A DNA stretch of 64,000 nt from the NCBI GenBank assembly GCA_001897795.1, contig MKUL01000048.1, forward strand, positions 60,500-124,499, written 5' to 3'. A model generated the notes under the pieces. The model had not been told where the DNA came from. It saw only the letters and a list, made by a program, of their open reading frames with translations, and ran no database searches. How positions within the stretch are numbered: the stretch's first letter is position 1; every line of letters begins with the position of its first letter. This document shows positions 51,975 through 60,574 of the stretch, one piece after another. The DNA is from Alphaproteobacteria bacterium 41-28 (GTDB lineage: Bacteria > Pseudomonadota > Alphaproteobacteria > UBA9655). Position numbers and translations under genes: made by a program.

Positions 51975-53578
51975 ATGATAAAAAGAGTTTTTGTGGTAAC
52001 GTTACTTACGGGTGGTAGTTTTTTAGGAAATTTCCCTCTTTCCGCCATGGAATCTGAGAGTATTAGTAAGAATGTGTCAGCTAGAAGGACTTCTCAACAT
52101 TCTAATGGGAACCTCAAAGTTGAAGAGCAATTCAAAGAAGATCACCCTCCATTAAAGACTTTTAAAGAAACGGTTCAGTGTATTTATGAAGCCTTGGAGA
52201 AAAAAGTTGATGAGGATCAAAGGACGTTAGGGCGTTTTTTAGAAATAAAAGAACTTTACGTGAATGGCAAAAGAGACGAAGCTCGCCAAGAATATTTAAT
52301 GATGGTCGGTATATCTAATCCGAAGAACGATCAGAAAAAAAGAGTTGTCCATCTTAAAGAGCAAATAGACTACATTAGCCAATTTTATAGAACCACGATG
52401 AAGCTGGCTACAAATATCAAGATTAATATGAACGAGTGGAGCGAAGGAAATAAGAAGTATCCTCGTGATAACATGGAGGCTTATTTAATCGGTGCTGAAA
52501 TTAACAGTTGTAATAAAGCAGTATGTGAAGAATTCGATAGGATCAATAAAAAATCAGAGGAGTTACACCTGCCCGCAGAATACAACTTCCTGAATGATTA
52601 TCTTATTGAAATTAAAAATAAAAAAGTTATTTTCCTTAAACAACTATCTTCACAAATAAGGCCTTTTGCTGAGAAGATGTCGCTGTCGTTGAAGCAAGAC
52701 TTTAGCATGATTACCGAGTATACAAATCAAATGCTTTTACTTCTGAGTGATGAAAAGAAAGGTGAAGAAAATAAACCTACCCTCGAGAATAATGAAAATA
52801 ATAAATCACCTAAGAAGAAATCTAAGAAGAAAAAGAAACGGCACCCTAAGGGGAAAAGCCGTAAAACAAAAACTCAGGAAATCCCTAAGGAAGAAGTTTC
52901 TTCTTCAGAAATTAATCCTAAGGTAGATTCACATTCTTCCCTTCTTCAAGCTGAAGGGCTGCAGAATACGGAGAAGGAAGAAATCTTGGTATCTGCTTCC
53001 ACTCAATCCCCGCAAACTGAGGCAATCGAGCCTTCTGAGGAAGTGGAATCTAAGGATGATCTTGTTTCTGAAGTTGAAGATCAACAGGCCCAGCATCACT
53101 CTGAAGAAAATGAAGATGCTCCTAAAGTTAAACGCAAATTAAAAAGCACTAAAAAGGAAAACCCAGATCGTGAGCAACCGAATATTGACTCCGAAGAAAA
53201 AACTTCTGATAAAAAAACAAGAAACGAAAAGTAAAAAAAGCATTAAATATTAAAAAGTATTTAAAAAGGGAGAAGAAAAAGGAATCATCTTCATCTCCTT
53301 CGGTTGTCCATACCACGCCACACCCAACCATTGGTTTTACAAAAAAAGCTAAGAAACAATTGGAGAAAATGGGGACTGATTATGCTCGTAAAAAAATACA
53401 AGCTCTTTTTATGCAACTAAATTCCAACCCTGTTGGCACAGGGGGAATCGGAAGGCCTGAACGCTTGGCAGGCGGGGGATATTCTCGGCGTATTACAGGT
53501 GGCGATCGACTCGTCTATGATATTGACGATTCTGGAAATATTGTTATTCATGATACAGAAGGGTATCATAAAAAATAG
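51975..53578 (+). pseudogene. Secreted protein with YoeB-like C-terminal domain, copy 1, frameshifted
   Basis: I take ATG 51975 (MIKRVFVVTLLTGGSFLGNF) as the start, by analogy with copy 2, though only a weak GGTG site precedes it. After the signal peptide comes a helical region with YISQFYRTTMKLATN and YPRDNMEAYLIGAEIN, then a lysine cluster KKKSKKKKKRHPKGKS and a polar, acidic stretch. The frame ends at TAA 53232-53234. An A7 run at 53211-53217 is A8 in copy 2; adding one A restores reading through to 53578 with TKKAKKQLEKM, NPVGTGGIGRPERLAGGGYS and RRITGGDRLVYDI, a YoeB/Txe-type RNase domain. That domain here keeps the Glu, Arg and His of the YoeB active site. Confidence 0.7.
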
Positions 53579-53659
53579 ACCAAATTGCATTTTGTCCGGC
53601 TCATCCTCGACGTGATTTGAGACCAGGTTTAAGATTGTGCCCCCTGTGAAGGCAGGGGA

Positions 53660-53739
53660 TCACGCAATCTTCAACTTGGACCCAGTAATTCTTAACCTAT
53701 CCTCTTCCTTTCCTATATAATCGCAGGTGACGGGGGTAA
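53660..53739 (-). pseudogene. Remnant of cfa 3' end
   Basis: Read on the minus strand, it encodes DYIGKEEDRLRITGSKLKIA and a TGA stop, matching the last residues of the cfa gene at 55715-56947. A hairpin over 53633-53671 (AGATTGTG...CACGCAATCT) is copied too. It marks the right end of unit A of the tandem duplication. Confidence 0.85.
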
Positions 53740-53886
53740 TTTTGAAAGATGCACCCATTTTCGTTTTAAATGAGCCCACAAGGGTGATTGATTCAGTCAC
53801 GGAAGCTCAAATTCAAGAACGTCTTGCAGTTCTTATGGAAGGCTCAAGTTGGGGGCTTTTTGTCCGATACGGTTGAAGAACAGCAA
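53740..53886 (+). pseudogene. Remnant of ABC exporter 3' end
   Basis: GATTCAGTCACGGAAGCTCA and CTTATGGAAGG match the ABC gene at about 51550-51600, after which about 150 bp are deleted and the match resumes with CAAGTTGGGGGCTTTTTG up to the former stop. It begins unit B of the duplication and is joined directly to the cfa remnant. The following 53887-54049 matches 51791-51974. Confidence 0.85.
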
Positions 53887-54049
53887 TCTGTGTCAGTGTC
53901 ACTTGCAAATAAGGCTTGAAACGTATAAAATTTAAGGTTAATAGTTTTCGATATTATCGATCAAAGTATTATTACATGCAAATTTTATTTTTTTATAAAA
54001 TTTGTTTGATAGTGACGTTTTTTTGTAAATTAAATTTATGTGGTGCAAT

Positions 54050-55633
54050 ATGGTAAAAAAAGTTTTTGTGGTAACGTTACTTGCGAGTGTTTGTTTTTTA
54101 GAAAGTTCCCCTCTTTCTGCTATGCAAGACGAGAAGAGCGGTAGAAATGTGTCAGCTAAAAGTCACCCTCAATCAAAGTCTCTTAAGGATGCGATTCAAC
54201 ATATTGATGAGGCTTTAGAGAAAAAGATTGGTGAGGACCAAAGGACGTTAAGCTCTTTTTCAGAAATAAAAGAGCTTTACGCCACAGGCAATAAAGATGT
54301 GGCTAAAAGAGAAGTAGCTCGCAAAAAATATTTAATGAGGGTCGGTATATCTAATCCGAGGAAAGATCAGCAAAAAAGAGTTGTCTCTCTCGAACAGCAA
54401 ATAGAATACATTAGTCAGTTTTATAGGACAACGATACAACTAACCACGGATTTCAAGAATAGTTTGATCGGGTGGAACGAAGGAAATACGAGGTATCCTC
54501 GCGATAATATGGGGGCTTATTTAATCCATGTTGAAATTAATAGTTTTGATGATGCAGTATGTGCAGAATTTGATAGGATTAATAAAAAATCAGAGGTGGA
54601 GTTACACCTACCCACAGAATACAACTTCCTGAAGGATTATCTTAATAGAGTTAAAAATGAAACAATTATTTTCCTTAAGCAACTTTCTTCACATATAACG
54701 CCCTTTGCTGAGAAGGTACTATTGGAGCAAGATCCTAAAACCACTTGTGAATACGCGAATCAATTGCTTTTACTTCTGCATGATAGAGGACGAAAAGCTA
54801 TTGATGAAAAGGAACTTGAGGAAAATAAACCTACCCTCGAGAATAAAGAAAATAATAAATCAATTAAGAAGAAATCTAAGAAGAAAAAGAAACGGCACCC
54901 TAAGGGGAAAAGTTGTAAACCAAAAACTCGAGCAATTTCTAAGGAAGTTTCTTCTTTAGAAAATAATCTTAGGGCAGATTTGCATTCTCCTTCTCTTCAA
55001 ACGGAAAGACCGCAAGATATGGAAAAAGAAGAAGAAATCTTGTTATCTACTTCCCCTCAACTCCCGAAAACTGAGTCCATCGTGCCTTGTGAGGAAGCAG
55101 AACCTAAGTATGATCTTCTTTCTGAAGCTGAAGATCAACAGATTCAACCTCTGTCTAAAAAGAATGAGAGCGTTTCAGAAGTTAAACACAAGCTAAAAAG
55201 CGCTAAAAAGGAAAAGCTAGATCTCGAACAACCGAAAATCGACTCTGAAGAAAAGACTTCTGATAAAAAAAATAAGAAAGGAAAAGTGCGAAAATCGTTA
55301 AGCATGAAGAATTACTTAAAAAGGAAGAAGCGAAAGGAATCATCTCCTCCTCCTCCCATTGTCCACATCACGCCAAACCCAACCATTATTTTTACAAAGA
55401 AAGCTATGAAGCAATTTGAAAAAATGAGGGCTGCTTACGCTCGCAAAAAAACACAAGACCTCCTCAATCATTTAAATTCCAACCCTGTTGGCACAGGGGG
55501 ACTCGGAAAGCCTAAGCGCTTGGCAGGTGGGGGATATTCACGGCGTGTTACAGGTGGTAGACGAGTTGTCTATGATATTGAAGATTCTGGAAATATTGTT
55601 GTTTATAATACAGAAGGATATCACAAAAATTAG
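54050..55633 (+). CDS. Secreted protein with NLS-like lysine cluster and YoeB-like RNase domain, copy 2
   Basis: I start at ATG 54050 (MVKKVFVVTLLASVCFLESS), which gives a signal peptide; the ribosome site is weak (GGTG). The 527-residue protein then has a helical region (about 45-240) with YISQFYRTTIQLTTD, a lysine cluster KKKSKKKKKRHPKGKS (about 273-288) that looks like a nuclear localisation signal, an acidic polar linker, a basic stretch, and a C-terminal YoeB/Txe-like domain (about 447-527) with GKPKRLAGGGYSRRVTGG, RRVVYDIEDSG and TEGYHK. The YoeB catalytic Glu (GKPEPL) is Lys here; the Arg of SRR and the His of GYH remain. Such a toxin with a signal peptide and no antitoxin suggests an exported effector. 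Confidence 0.75.
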   Translation: MVKKVFVVTLLASVCFLESSPLSAMQDEKSGRNVSAKSHPQSKSLKDAIQHIDEALEKKIGEDQRTLSSFSEIKELYATGNKDVAKREVARKKYLMRVGISNPRKDQQKRVVSLEQQIEYISQFYRTTIQLTTDFKNSLIGWNEGNTRYPRDNMGAYLIHVEINSFDDAVCAEFDRINKKSEVELHLPTEYNFLKDYLNRVKNETIIFLKQLSSHITPFAEKVLLEQDPKTTCEYANQLLLLLHDRGRKAIDEKELEENKPTLENKENNKSIKKKSKKKKKRHPKGKSCKPKTRAISKEVSSLENNLRADLHSPSLQTERPQDMEKEEEILLSTSPQLPKTESIVPCEEAEPKYDLLSEAEDQQIQPLSKKNESVSEVKHKLKSAKKEKLDLEQPKIDSEEKTSDKKNKKGKVRKSLSMKNYLKRKKRKESSPPPPIVHITPNPTIIFTKKAMKQFEKMRAAYARKKTQDLLNHLNSNPVGTGGLGKPKRLAGGGYSRRVTGGRRVVYDIEDSGNIVVYNTEGYHKN

Positions 55634-55714
55634 ACTAAATTGCATTTTGCCCGTCTCATCCTCGCCTTGATTTGAGATCAGGTTAAAGATTGTGCCCCCT
55701 GTGAAAGCAGGGGA

Positions 55715-56947
55715 TCACGCAATCTTCAACTTGGACCCAGTAATTCTTAACCTATCCTCTTCCTCCCCTATATAATCGCGGGTGAGGGGAGCAAGTTCGG
55801 AGTTACGGACCATTTGGATTTGAAAAACCATATAGCCTCGGTTGCGAAAAGCAACTTCACAAGAAGCCAAATAAAATTCCCACATGCGAAAAAACCGATC
55901 ACCCCATAATTCTTTCACTTTCTTTTGATTAGCCAAAAACTTCATTCGCCAATGACGTAAGGTTTCAGCATAGTGTTGATGGAGAATTTCTATATCCGTA
56001 ACATAGAGTTTAGCAGGTTCAATCGCGGCGAACGTTTCGGAAAGCGCAGGGCAATAACCACCAGGAAAAATATACTTATTCAACCAAGGGTTAGGTCGAC
56101 TCGGGCCGGCTGAACATCCAATAGAATGAAGAAGGGCAATTCCATCCTCATTTAACAGGGTTGAAATTTGTCTGAAAAACTCATCATAATGTTTGATACC
56201 CACATGTTCAAACATTCCTACAGAGATAATACGATCATAAGTGCCTTGCTCTTGACGATAATCACGAAGATAAAATCGAACGCGATCTTCCAAACCCGCA
56301 GCTTTGACGCGTTCTGTTGCGACGCGATGCTGCTCTTCAGACAGGGTAAGACCTGTAACAGATACGCCTGCTTCCCTAGCGAGCGTTATGGCAAGGCCTC
56401 CCCACCCACTTCCAATGTCAAGGACGCGTTGACCTGGTTTGAGTCGAAGTTTTGCTGCCAGATGGCGTTTCTTATTTTCTTGGGCCGTTTCAATATTTTC
56501 GTCAAGATTGGTAAAATAAGCGCAAGAATATTGCATATCCTCATCAAGGAAGAGTCGATATAAACCCTCAGAAAGGTCATAATGATGCGCCACATTGCGA
56601 CGAGATTTCGTAATGGGATTATGTTGGTGAAAGAGACGCCGTAAAGACGCTAAATGACTTAATAAGGTTTCGACTGGAGAAAAATGGTACTGCTCGTCAT
56701 TCATAGCACAGAAAGTCAGAAAATCGTATATATCTCCCTTTTCTATTGTGAGTTCTCCATTCATATATCCTTCTCCTAAGGCAAGCATCGGGGAAGAACA
56801 AAAGCGACGTTCAAGACGTTTTGAATAGAGACGGAAAGATATTTGGGGGGTAGGAGTTGCAGCGCAAAGTTGAGTCTTACCTTTACAATCCGTAAAACTT
56901 AAAGTTCCGATTTTAACAAATCGTTTCAGTAGATAAGAAAATAACAC
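55715..56947 (-). CDS. cfa: Cyclopropane-fatty-acyl-phospholipid synthase
   Basis: The 410-residue protein has the CFA N-terminal domain, SAM-binding VLDIGSGWGGLA, GLTLSEEQ, and the family blocks YSCAYF, SVGMFEHVGIKHYDEF, IFPGGYCP and WRMKFLANQ. It adds a methylene bridge to unsaturated acyl chains, which stabilises membranes under stress. Its stop lies inside a hairpin (AGATTGCG...CACAATCT) that may terminate both this gene and the convergent one. The last 80 bp also exist as a remnant at 53660. Confidence 0.92.
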   Translation of the reverse strand: MLFSYLLKRFVKIGTLSFTDCKGKTQLCAATPTPQISFRLYSKRLERRFCSSPMLALGEGYMNGELTIEKGDIYDFLTFCAMNDEQYHFSPVETLLSHLASLRRLFHQHNPITKSRRNVAHHYDLSEGLYRLFLDEDMQYSCAYFTNLDENIETAQENKKRHLAAKLRLKPGQRVLDIGSGWGGLAITLAREAGVSVTGLTLSEEQHRVATERVKAAGLEDRVRFYLRDYRQEQGTYDRIISVGMFEHVGIKHYDEFFRQISTLLNEDGIALLHSIGCSAGPSRPNPWLNKYIFPGGYCPALSETFAAIEPAKLYVTDIEILHQHYAETLRHWRMKFLANQKKVKELWGDRFFRMWEFYLASCEVAFRNRGYMVFQIQMVRNSELAPLTRDYIGEEEDRLRITGSKLKIA

Positions 56948-57010
56948 AGCCCCTCCCTTCTTTTTCCTCTCGCTATTAAATCATAAATTGAGAAACGCGA
57001 AAAGGAGGAA

Positions 57011-57928
57011 TTAGGGGTTTTTATGCTTATTCTTCCAGAGAGAAGCGAAGATAGCGATAGTGAGTGTAAAAACAATGAAACCCAAGGAAAACTCTAATGA
57101 AATTTTAAGATGATGGTTAAAAATCAGTTTAAAACCGACAAAGCCTAAAAGAACTGAAATAGCATGCTGAAGGTAATAAAAACGGAGAATGGCTTGGGCG
57201 AGAAGGAAGTAGAGAGACCTCAATCCTAGAATAGCAAAAATATTAGAAGTGAATACAATAAAAGGATCAAGGGTAATAGCAAAAATGGCTGGGATGGAAT
57301 CAATGGCAAAAATAATATCGCTGACCTCGATAGTCGAGAGAACAAGGAAGGTAGGTATTACAAACCACTTTCCGTTAATATGAAGAAAAAATCGTCGCCC
57401 TTTGTAATTTTCTCTCAAAGGGATCCACTTTTTTATCCAAAGAATAAAGGCATTTGTTTCAATTTCAGCAAGCTGATTTCGCTCTCGGAAAATTTTGTAA
57501 CTCGAATAAATAAGAAGAGCCCCAAAAAGATATAAAATCCAGTCAAAAGTTTCAATCAACTTAATCCCAATGATAATCAGGAAGAGGCGAAAAACAATTG
57601 CTCCTAAAATGCCCCAAAACAAAATTCTATGTTGGTGGGGAGGAGCAATTTTAAAAAACTTAAAAATCATGACGAAGACAAACATATTATCAAGGCTCAG
57701 AAGTTTTTCGAGAAGGTACCCTGTAAAAAAGGCGAGGGCTGGCTCTTTGCCTCTCCAATACCATAGAAAACAATTAAAAAAGAGGGCGATAGAAATCCAC
57801 AAGAGACTCGATCTAAAAGCTTCTTTTATTGAGATCGTATGGGGGACACGATTAAAAACACCTAAATCTAAGAGAAGAAAAATCAAGATAAGACTAATCA
57901 CCCCTATCCATGGAAAAAGTGTTTCCAT
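57011..57928 (-). CDS. TerC-family integral membrane protein
   Basis: I chose ATG 57928 (METLFPWIGVISLI) because GGAGG lies just upstream; the longer frame lacks a site. The 305-residue protein has about nine hydrophobic helices and the TerC signature residues, with LLSLDNMFVFVMIF and STIEVSDIIFAIDSIPAIFA carrying the conserved acidic metal-binding residues. TerC/Alx proteins are linked to manganese export and metal loading of exported proteins. It stands alone between cfa and def. Confidence 0.88.
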   Translation of the reverse strand: METLFPWIGVISLILIFLLLDLGVFNRVPHTISIKEAFRSSLLWISIALFFNCFLWYWRGKEPALAFFTGYLLEKLLSLDNMFVFVMIFKFFKIAPPHQHRILFWGILGAIVFRLFLIIIGIKLIETFDWILYLFGALLIYSSYKIFRERNQLAEIETNAFILWIKKWIPLRENYKGRRFFLHINGKWFVIPTFLVLSTIEVSDIIFAIDSIPAIFAITLDPFIVFTSNIFAILGLRSLYFLLAQAILRFYYLQHAISVLLGFVGFKLIFNHHLKISLEFSLGFIVFTLTIAIFASLWKNKHKNP

Positions 57929-58030
57929 GCAATTTCCTCCATTTTGGATTGAGTATACATGAATAATAGGAAAAGAATCTTGCAAATTTGGAAATAAATG
58001 GGTTTTCTATACCTGATAAATTTAAAGATA

Positions 58031-58147
58031 ACTGGATTGCTTCGGCTCCTTTGGAGCCTCGCAAAGCTTGTCCTCGCGAAAGCGAGGAACCACTAAGTCG
58101 TCCCCGGTTTTCACGGGGGCATGCTTTGCTCCGAAGCAATCCAGAAA
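58031..58147. repeat. Palindromic repeat copy E (long form)
   Basis: It opens with ACTGGATTGCTTCGGCTCC and ends with CTCCGAAGCAATCCAGAAAC. The inner GCAAAGCTTGTCCTCGCG, AAAGCGAGGAACCAC and GTCGTCCCCGGTTTTCACGG match copy D. Confidence 0.85.
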
Positions 58148-58195
58148 CAAGGCGTCCGCAGGAACGACGTTTATAAAGATAGTAAAGGATTAGGC

Positions 58196-58774
58196 ATGAT
58201 TCAGTCTTCAAGCTCTTCTCTTCCCCCATACGTCGTTATTAATGATCCTACCTGTGAGAAGACAGATGTTTTAAAAACGCCCACAGAAACCATCGTCTTT
58301 CCCTTGGATGATGAAACACTGAAAGTGATTCGCGATCTTGAAGCGAAGTTCGATCAAGAGGATAATTGTGCAGGTCTTGCAGCTCCGCAAATTGGATATC
58401 ACAAACGGATTATCATTCTTGCTTTAGAGGAGGATGAAGACCTCAAACAAAATCGTCCAGACTTTTCTGATACCTTGCCAAAATCAATCTGGATTAATCC
58501 TTCTTTTACGCCATTATCACCAGAGAAAACAACAGATTGGGAGGCATGCTTTTCCGTTAAAGATTTGGTTGGTCGTGTGGCACGGTTTACAGAAATTGCC
58601 TATGAGGCTTGGACTCCTGAAGAAGAAAAAGTTAAAGGCAAAGCCAAGGGTTTACTCGCGCGTCTTATCCAGCATGAAATTGATCATTTAAATGGCATTT
58701 TATTTATTGACCATGTCCCTGAATCGGAGCTGATCACACGAGAAGAATATTACAGAAGGCGGGATGAGGAATAA
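58196..58774 (+). CDS. def: Peptide deformylase
   Basis: ATG 58196 has AAAGGA 7 bases upstream; the open frame before it is the repeat at 58031-58147. The 192-residue protein has the three deformylase motifs: GLAAPQI (60-66), EACFS (116-120; usually EGCLS, with the metal-binding Cys kept) and QHEIDH (159-164). It removes the formyl group from nascent proteins. No fmt gene follows, although def-fmt pairing is common. It converges on mutL. Confidence 0.92.
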   Translation: MIQSSSSSLPPYVVINDPTCEKTDVLKTPTETIVFPLDDETLKVIRDLEAKFDQEDNCAGLAAPQIGYHKRIIILALEEDEDLKQNRPDFSDTLPKSIWINPSFTPLSPEKTTDWEACFSVKDLVGRVARFTEIAYEAWTPEEEKVKGKAKGLLARLIQHEIDHLNGILFIDHVPESELITREEYYRRRDEE

Positions 58775-58813
58775 ATCACGTATAAAACTTCAGATGTATT
58801 TGTTGGAAAAATA

Positions 58814-60574
58814 TCACCGTCTCCCAAACAGTTTTTCCATATCCGCTCGTTTCATTTCAACATAGGTTGGACGACCATGATTACATTGGCCGGAATGGGC
58901 AGTGCTTTCCATTTGACGCAACAGTGCGTTCATTTCCTCAACGGTTAGTTTTCGGCCCGCGCGCACACTGTTGTGGCAAGCACAGCTTGATAAGACTTCA
59001 GCAAGGCGTTCTTTAAGGCTCAGAGGGGCCCCCAGTTCCTTCAGCTCATCAGCTAGATCTTGTAAAAGTCCAGACAGGTTGACTTCCCCTAAAAGAGCGG
59101 GGGTTTCTCGGACGAGAAGAGCTTTTTCCCCAAAAGATTCAATCGCAAGCCCAAGCGCTAAAAGATCCGTCTGAGTGTCTTTAAGGAGTTGAAGGTCATC
59201 TTCATTCAGCTCTACGACTTCAGGGATGAGAAGAGGTTGGCGTTTGACATGACCCATTTCAGCCTTAAGCTTTTCATAAACGAGGCGCTCATGGGCCGCG
59301 TGTTGGTCTACAATCACCAAACCTTCTTCCGTTTGGGCAATGATATAAGTTTCGTGGAGTTGGGCTTTTGCAAAACCGAGGGGAGGGACGTCCAGGGGGG
59401 CCTCCACGGGGTAAGAAGACTCTTGAATAGCATGGAGTGGGACAGCTGATTCCTCTAACCTTGGTATGGGTTGTTGAACTGAACCGTAAGAAGTGCGTGA
59501 AGGAGTATAGCCAGTTAAAGAAGGCTGCCGTACAGGTTCTGGACGAAAAGCCTGAACAGCTTGAAAGCTAACAGTCGTGGCTGTCTTATGGCTTGCACCT
59601 GCAAGGGTTTGCTTTAAAGCACTTACAATCGTCCCACGAATCAGTCCGCTATCCCGAAACCGAACTTCTGTTTTAGCAGGATGCACATTCACGTCAACTT
59701 CTTCTCGGGGTACTTCTAAAAAGAGGGCGAGAAGAGGATAACGGTCTGATGCCAAAAAGTCTTGATAGGCAGCCCGCACAGCACCTTGAAGAACTTTATC
59801 TTTAACAGGTCTTCCATTCACAAAAAGATATTGCTGGGTAGCATTGGCTCGATTCAAGGTGGGAAGTGAAATAAATCCTTTCAAAGTTATATCTCCGCGG
59901 CTCATCTCAAGGGGTAGTGCATTTTGAGAGAACTCAGAGCCCATAACTTGGGCAAGGCGTTCCTGAAGAGATTCACAAATTTTATAATCGAAGACGGTCC
60001 GTTGATCTGCAAGAAGCTTAACGCTCACGTGAGGATGACTCATGGCAAGCCGATTTAAGAGCTCAACAGCATGGCTGAGCTCGGTCGAGGGACTTTTAAG
60101 AAACTTTAAGCGCGCTGGCGTCGCATAAAAGAGGTCCTTCACTTCGATGTGCGTTCCTTGAGGGTGGGAAGCGGGTATGGTTGGCTTTTTTTCGCTCCCC
60201 TCTACCTTTAAACTCCACGCATCAACAGCATTTTGAAGGCGACTGGTTATGTGGAGACGGCAGACAGAGCCAATAGAAGGAAGGGCTTCTCCCCGAAAGC
60301 CAAGTGTTTGAATATTAAAGAGATCACCGACAGGCAGCTTTGATGTCGCATGGCGCTCCACAGCAAGCTCAAGGTCCTCACGGCTCATTCCAGAGCCATT
60401 ATCGGTGACAGCAATGAGGCTACGCCCGCCATCTCTGAGTTGAACCGAAATGGCTGTTGCTCCAGCATCAAGGGCATTTTCGACAAGTTCTTTAACAGCG
60501 GATGCTGGACGCTCGATCACCTCTCCAGCAGCAATTTGATTGATCAGGTGAGGTTCGAGCTTGCGGATGGTCAT
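58814..60574 (-). CDS. mutL: DNA mismatch repair protein MutL, endonuclease type
   Basis: The 586-residue protein has the GHKL ATPase motifs (ERPASAVKELVENALDAGA, DNGSGM, GFRGEALPSI) and a C-terminal domain with DQHAAHERLVYE, which fits the DQHAx2Ex4E motif of nicking MutL proteins in bacteria without MutH. It coordinates mismatch repair after MutS. Its ATG overlaps the pgi stop (ATGA), as the last gene of the operon. Confidence 0.94.
   Translation of the reverse strand: MTIRKLEPHLINQIAAGEVIERPASAVKELVENALDAGATAISVQLRDGGRSLIAVTDNGSGMSREDLELAVERHATSKLPVGDLFNIQTLGFRGEALPSIGSVCRLHITSRLQNAVDAWSLKVEGSEKKPTIPASHPQGTHIEVKDLFYATPARLKFLKSPSTELSHAVELLNRLAMSHPHVSVKLLADQRTVFDYKICESLQERLAQVMGSEFSQNALPLEMSRGDITLKGFISLPTLNRANATQQYLFVNGRPVKDKVLQGAVRAAYQDFLASDRYPLLALFLEVPREEVDVNVHPAKTEVRFRDSGLIRGTIVSALKQTLAGASHKTATTVSFQAVQAFRPEPVRQPSLTGYTPSRTSYGSVQQPIPRLEESAVPLHAIQESSYPVEAPLDVPPLGFAKAQLHETYIIAQTEEGLVIVDQHAAHERLVYEKLKAEMGHVKRQPLLIPEVVELNEDDLQLLKDTQTDLLALGLAIESFGEKALLVRETPALLGEVNLSGLLQDLADELKELGAPLSLKERLAEVLSSCACHNSVRAGRKLTVEEMNALLRQMESTAHSGQCNHGRPTYVEMKRADMEKLFGRR

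Noticed and set aside
58121..58195. N-terminal extension of peptide deformylase.
   Set aside because: It is translated palindromic repeat; the ATG at 58196 has a good ribosome site and starts the family sequence.
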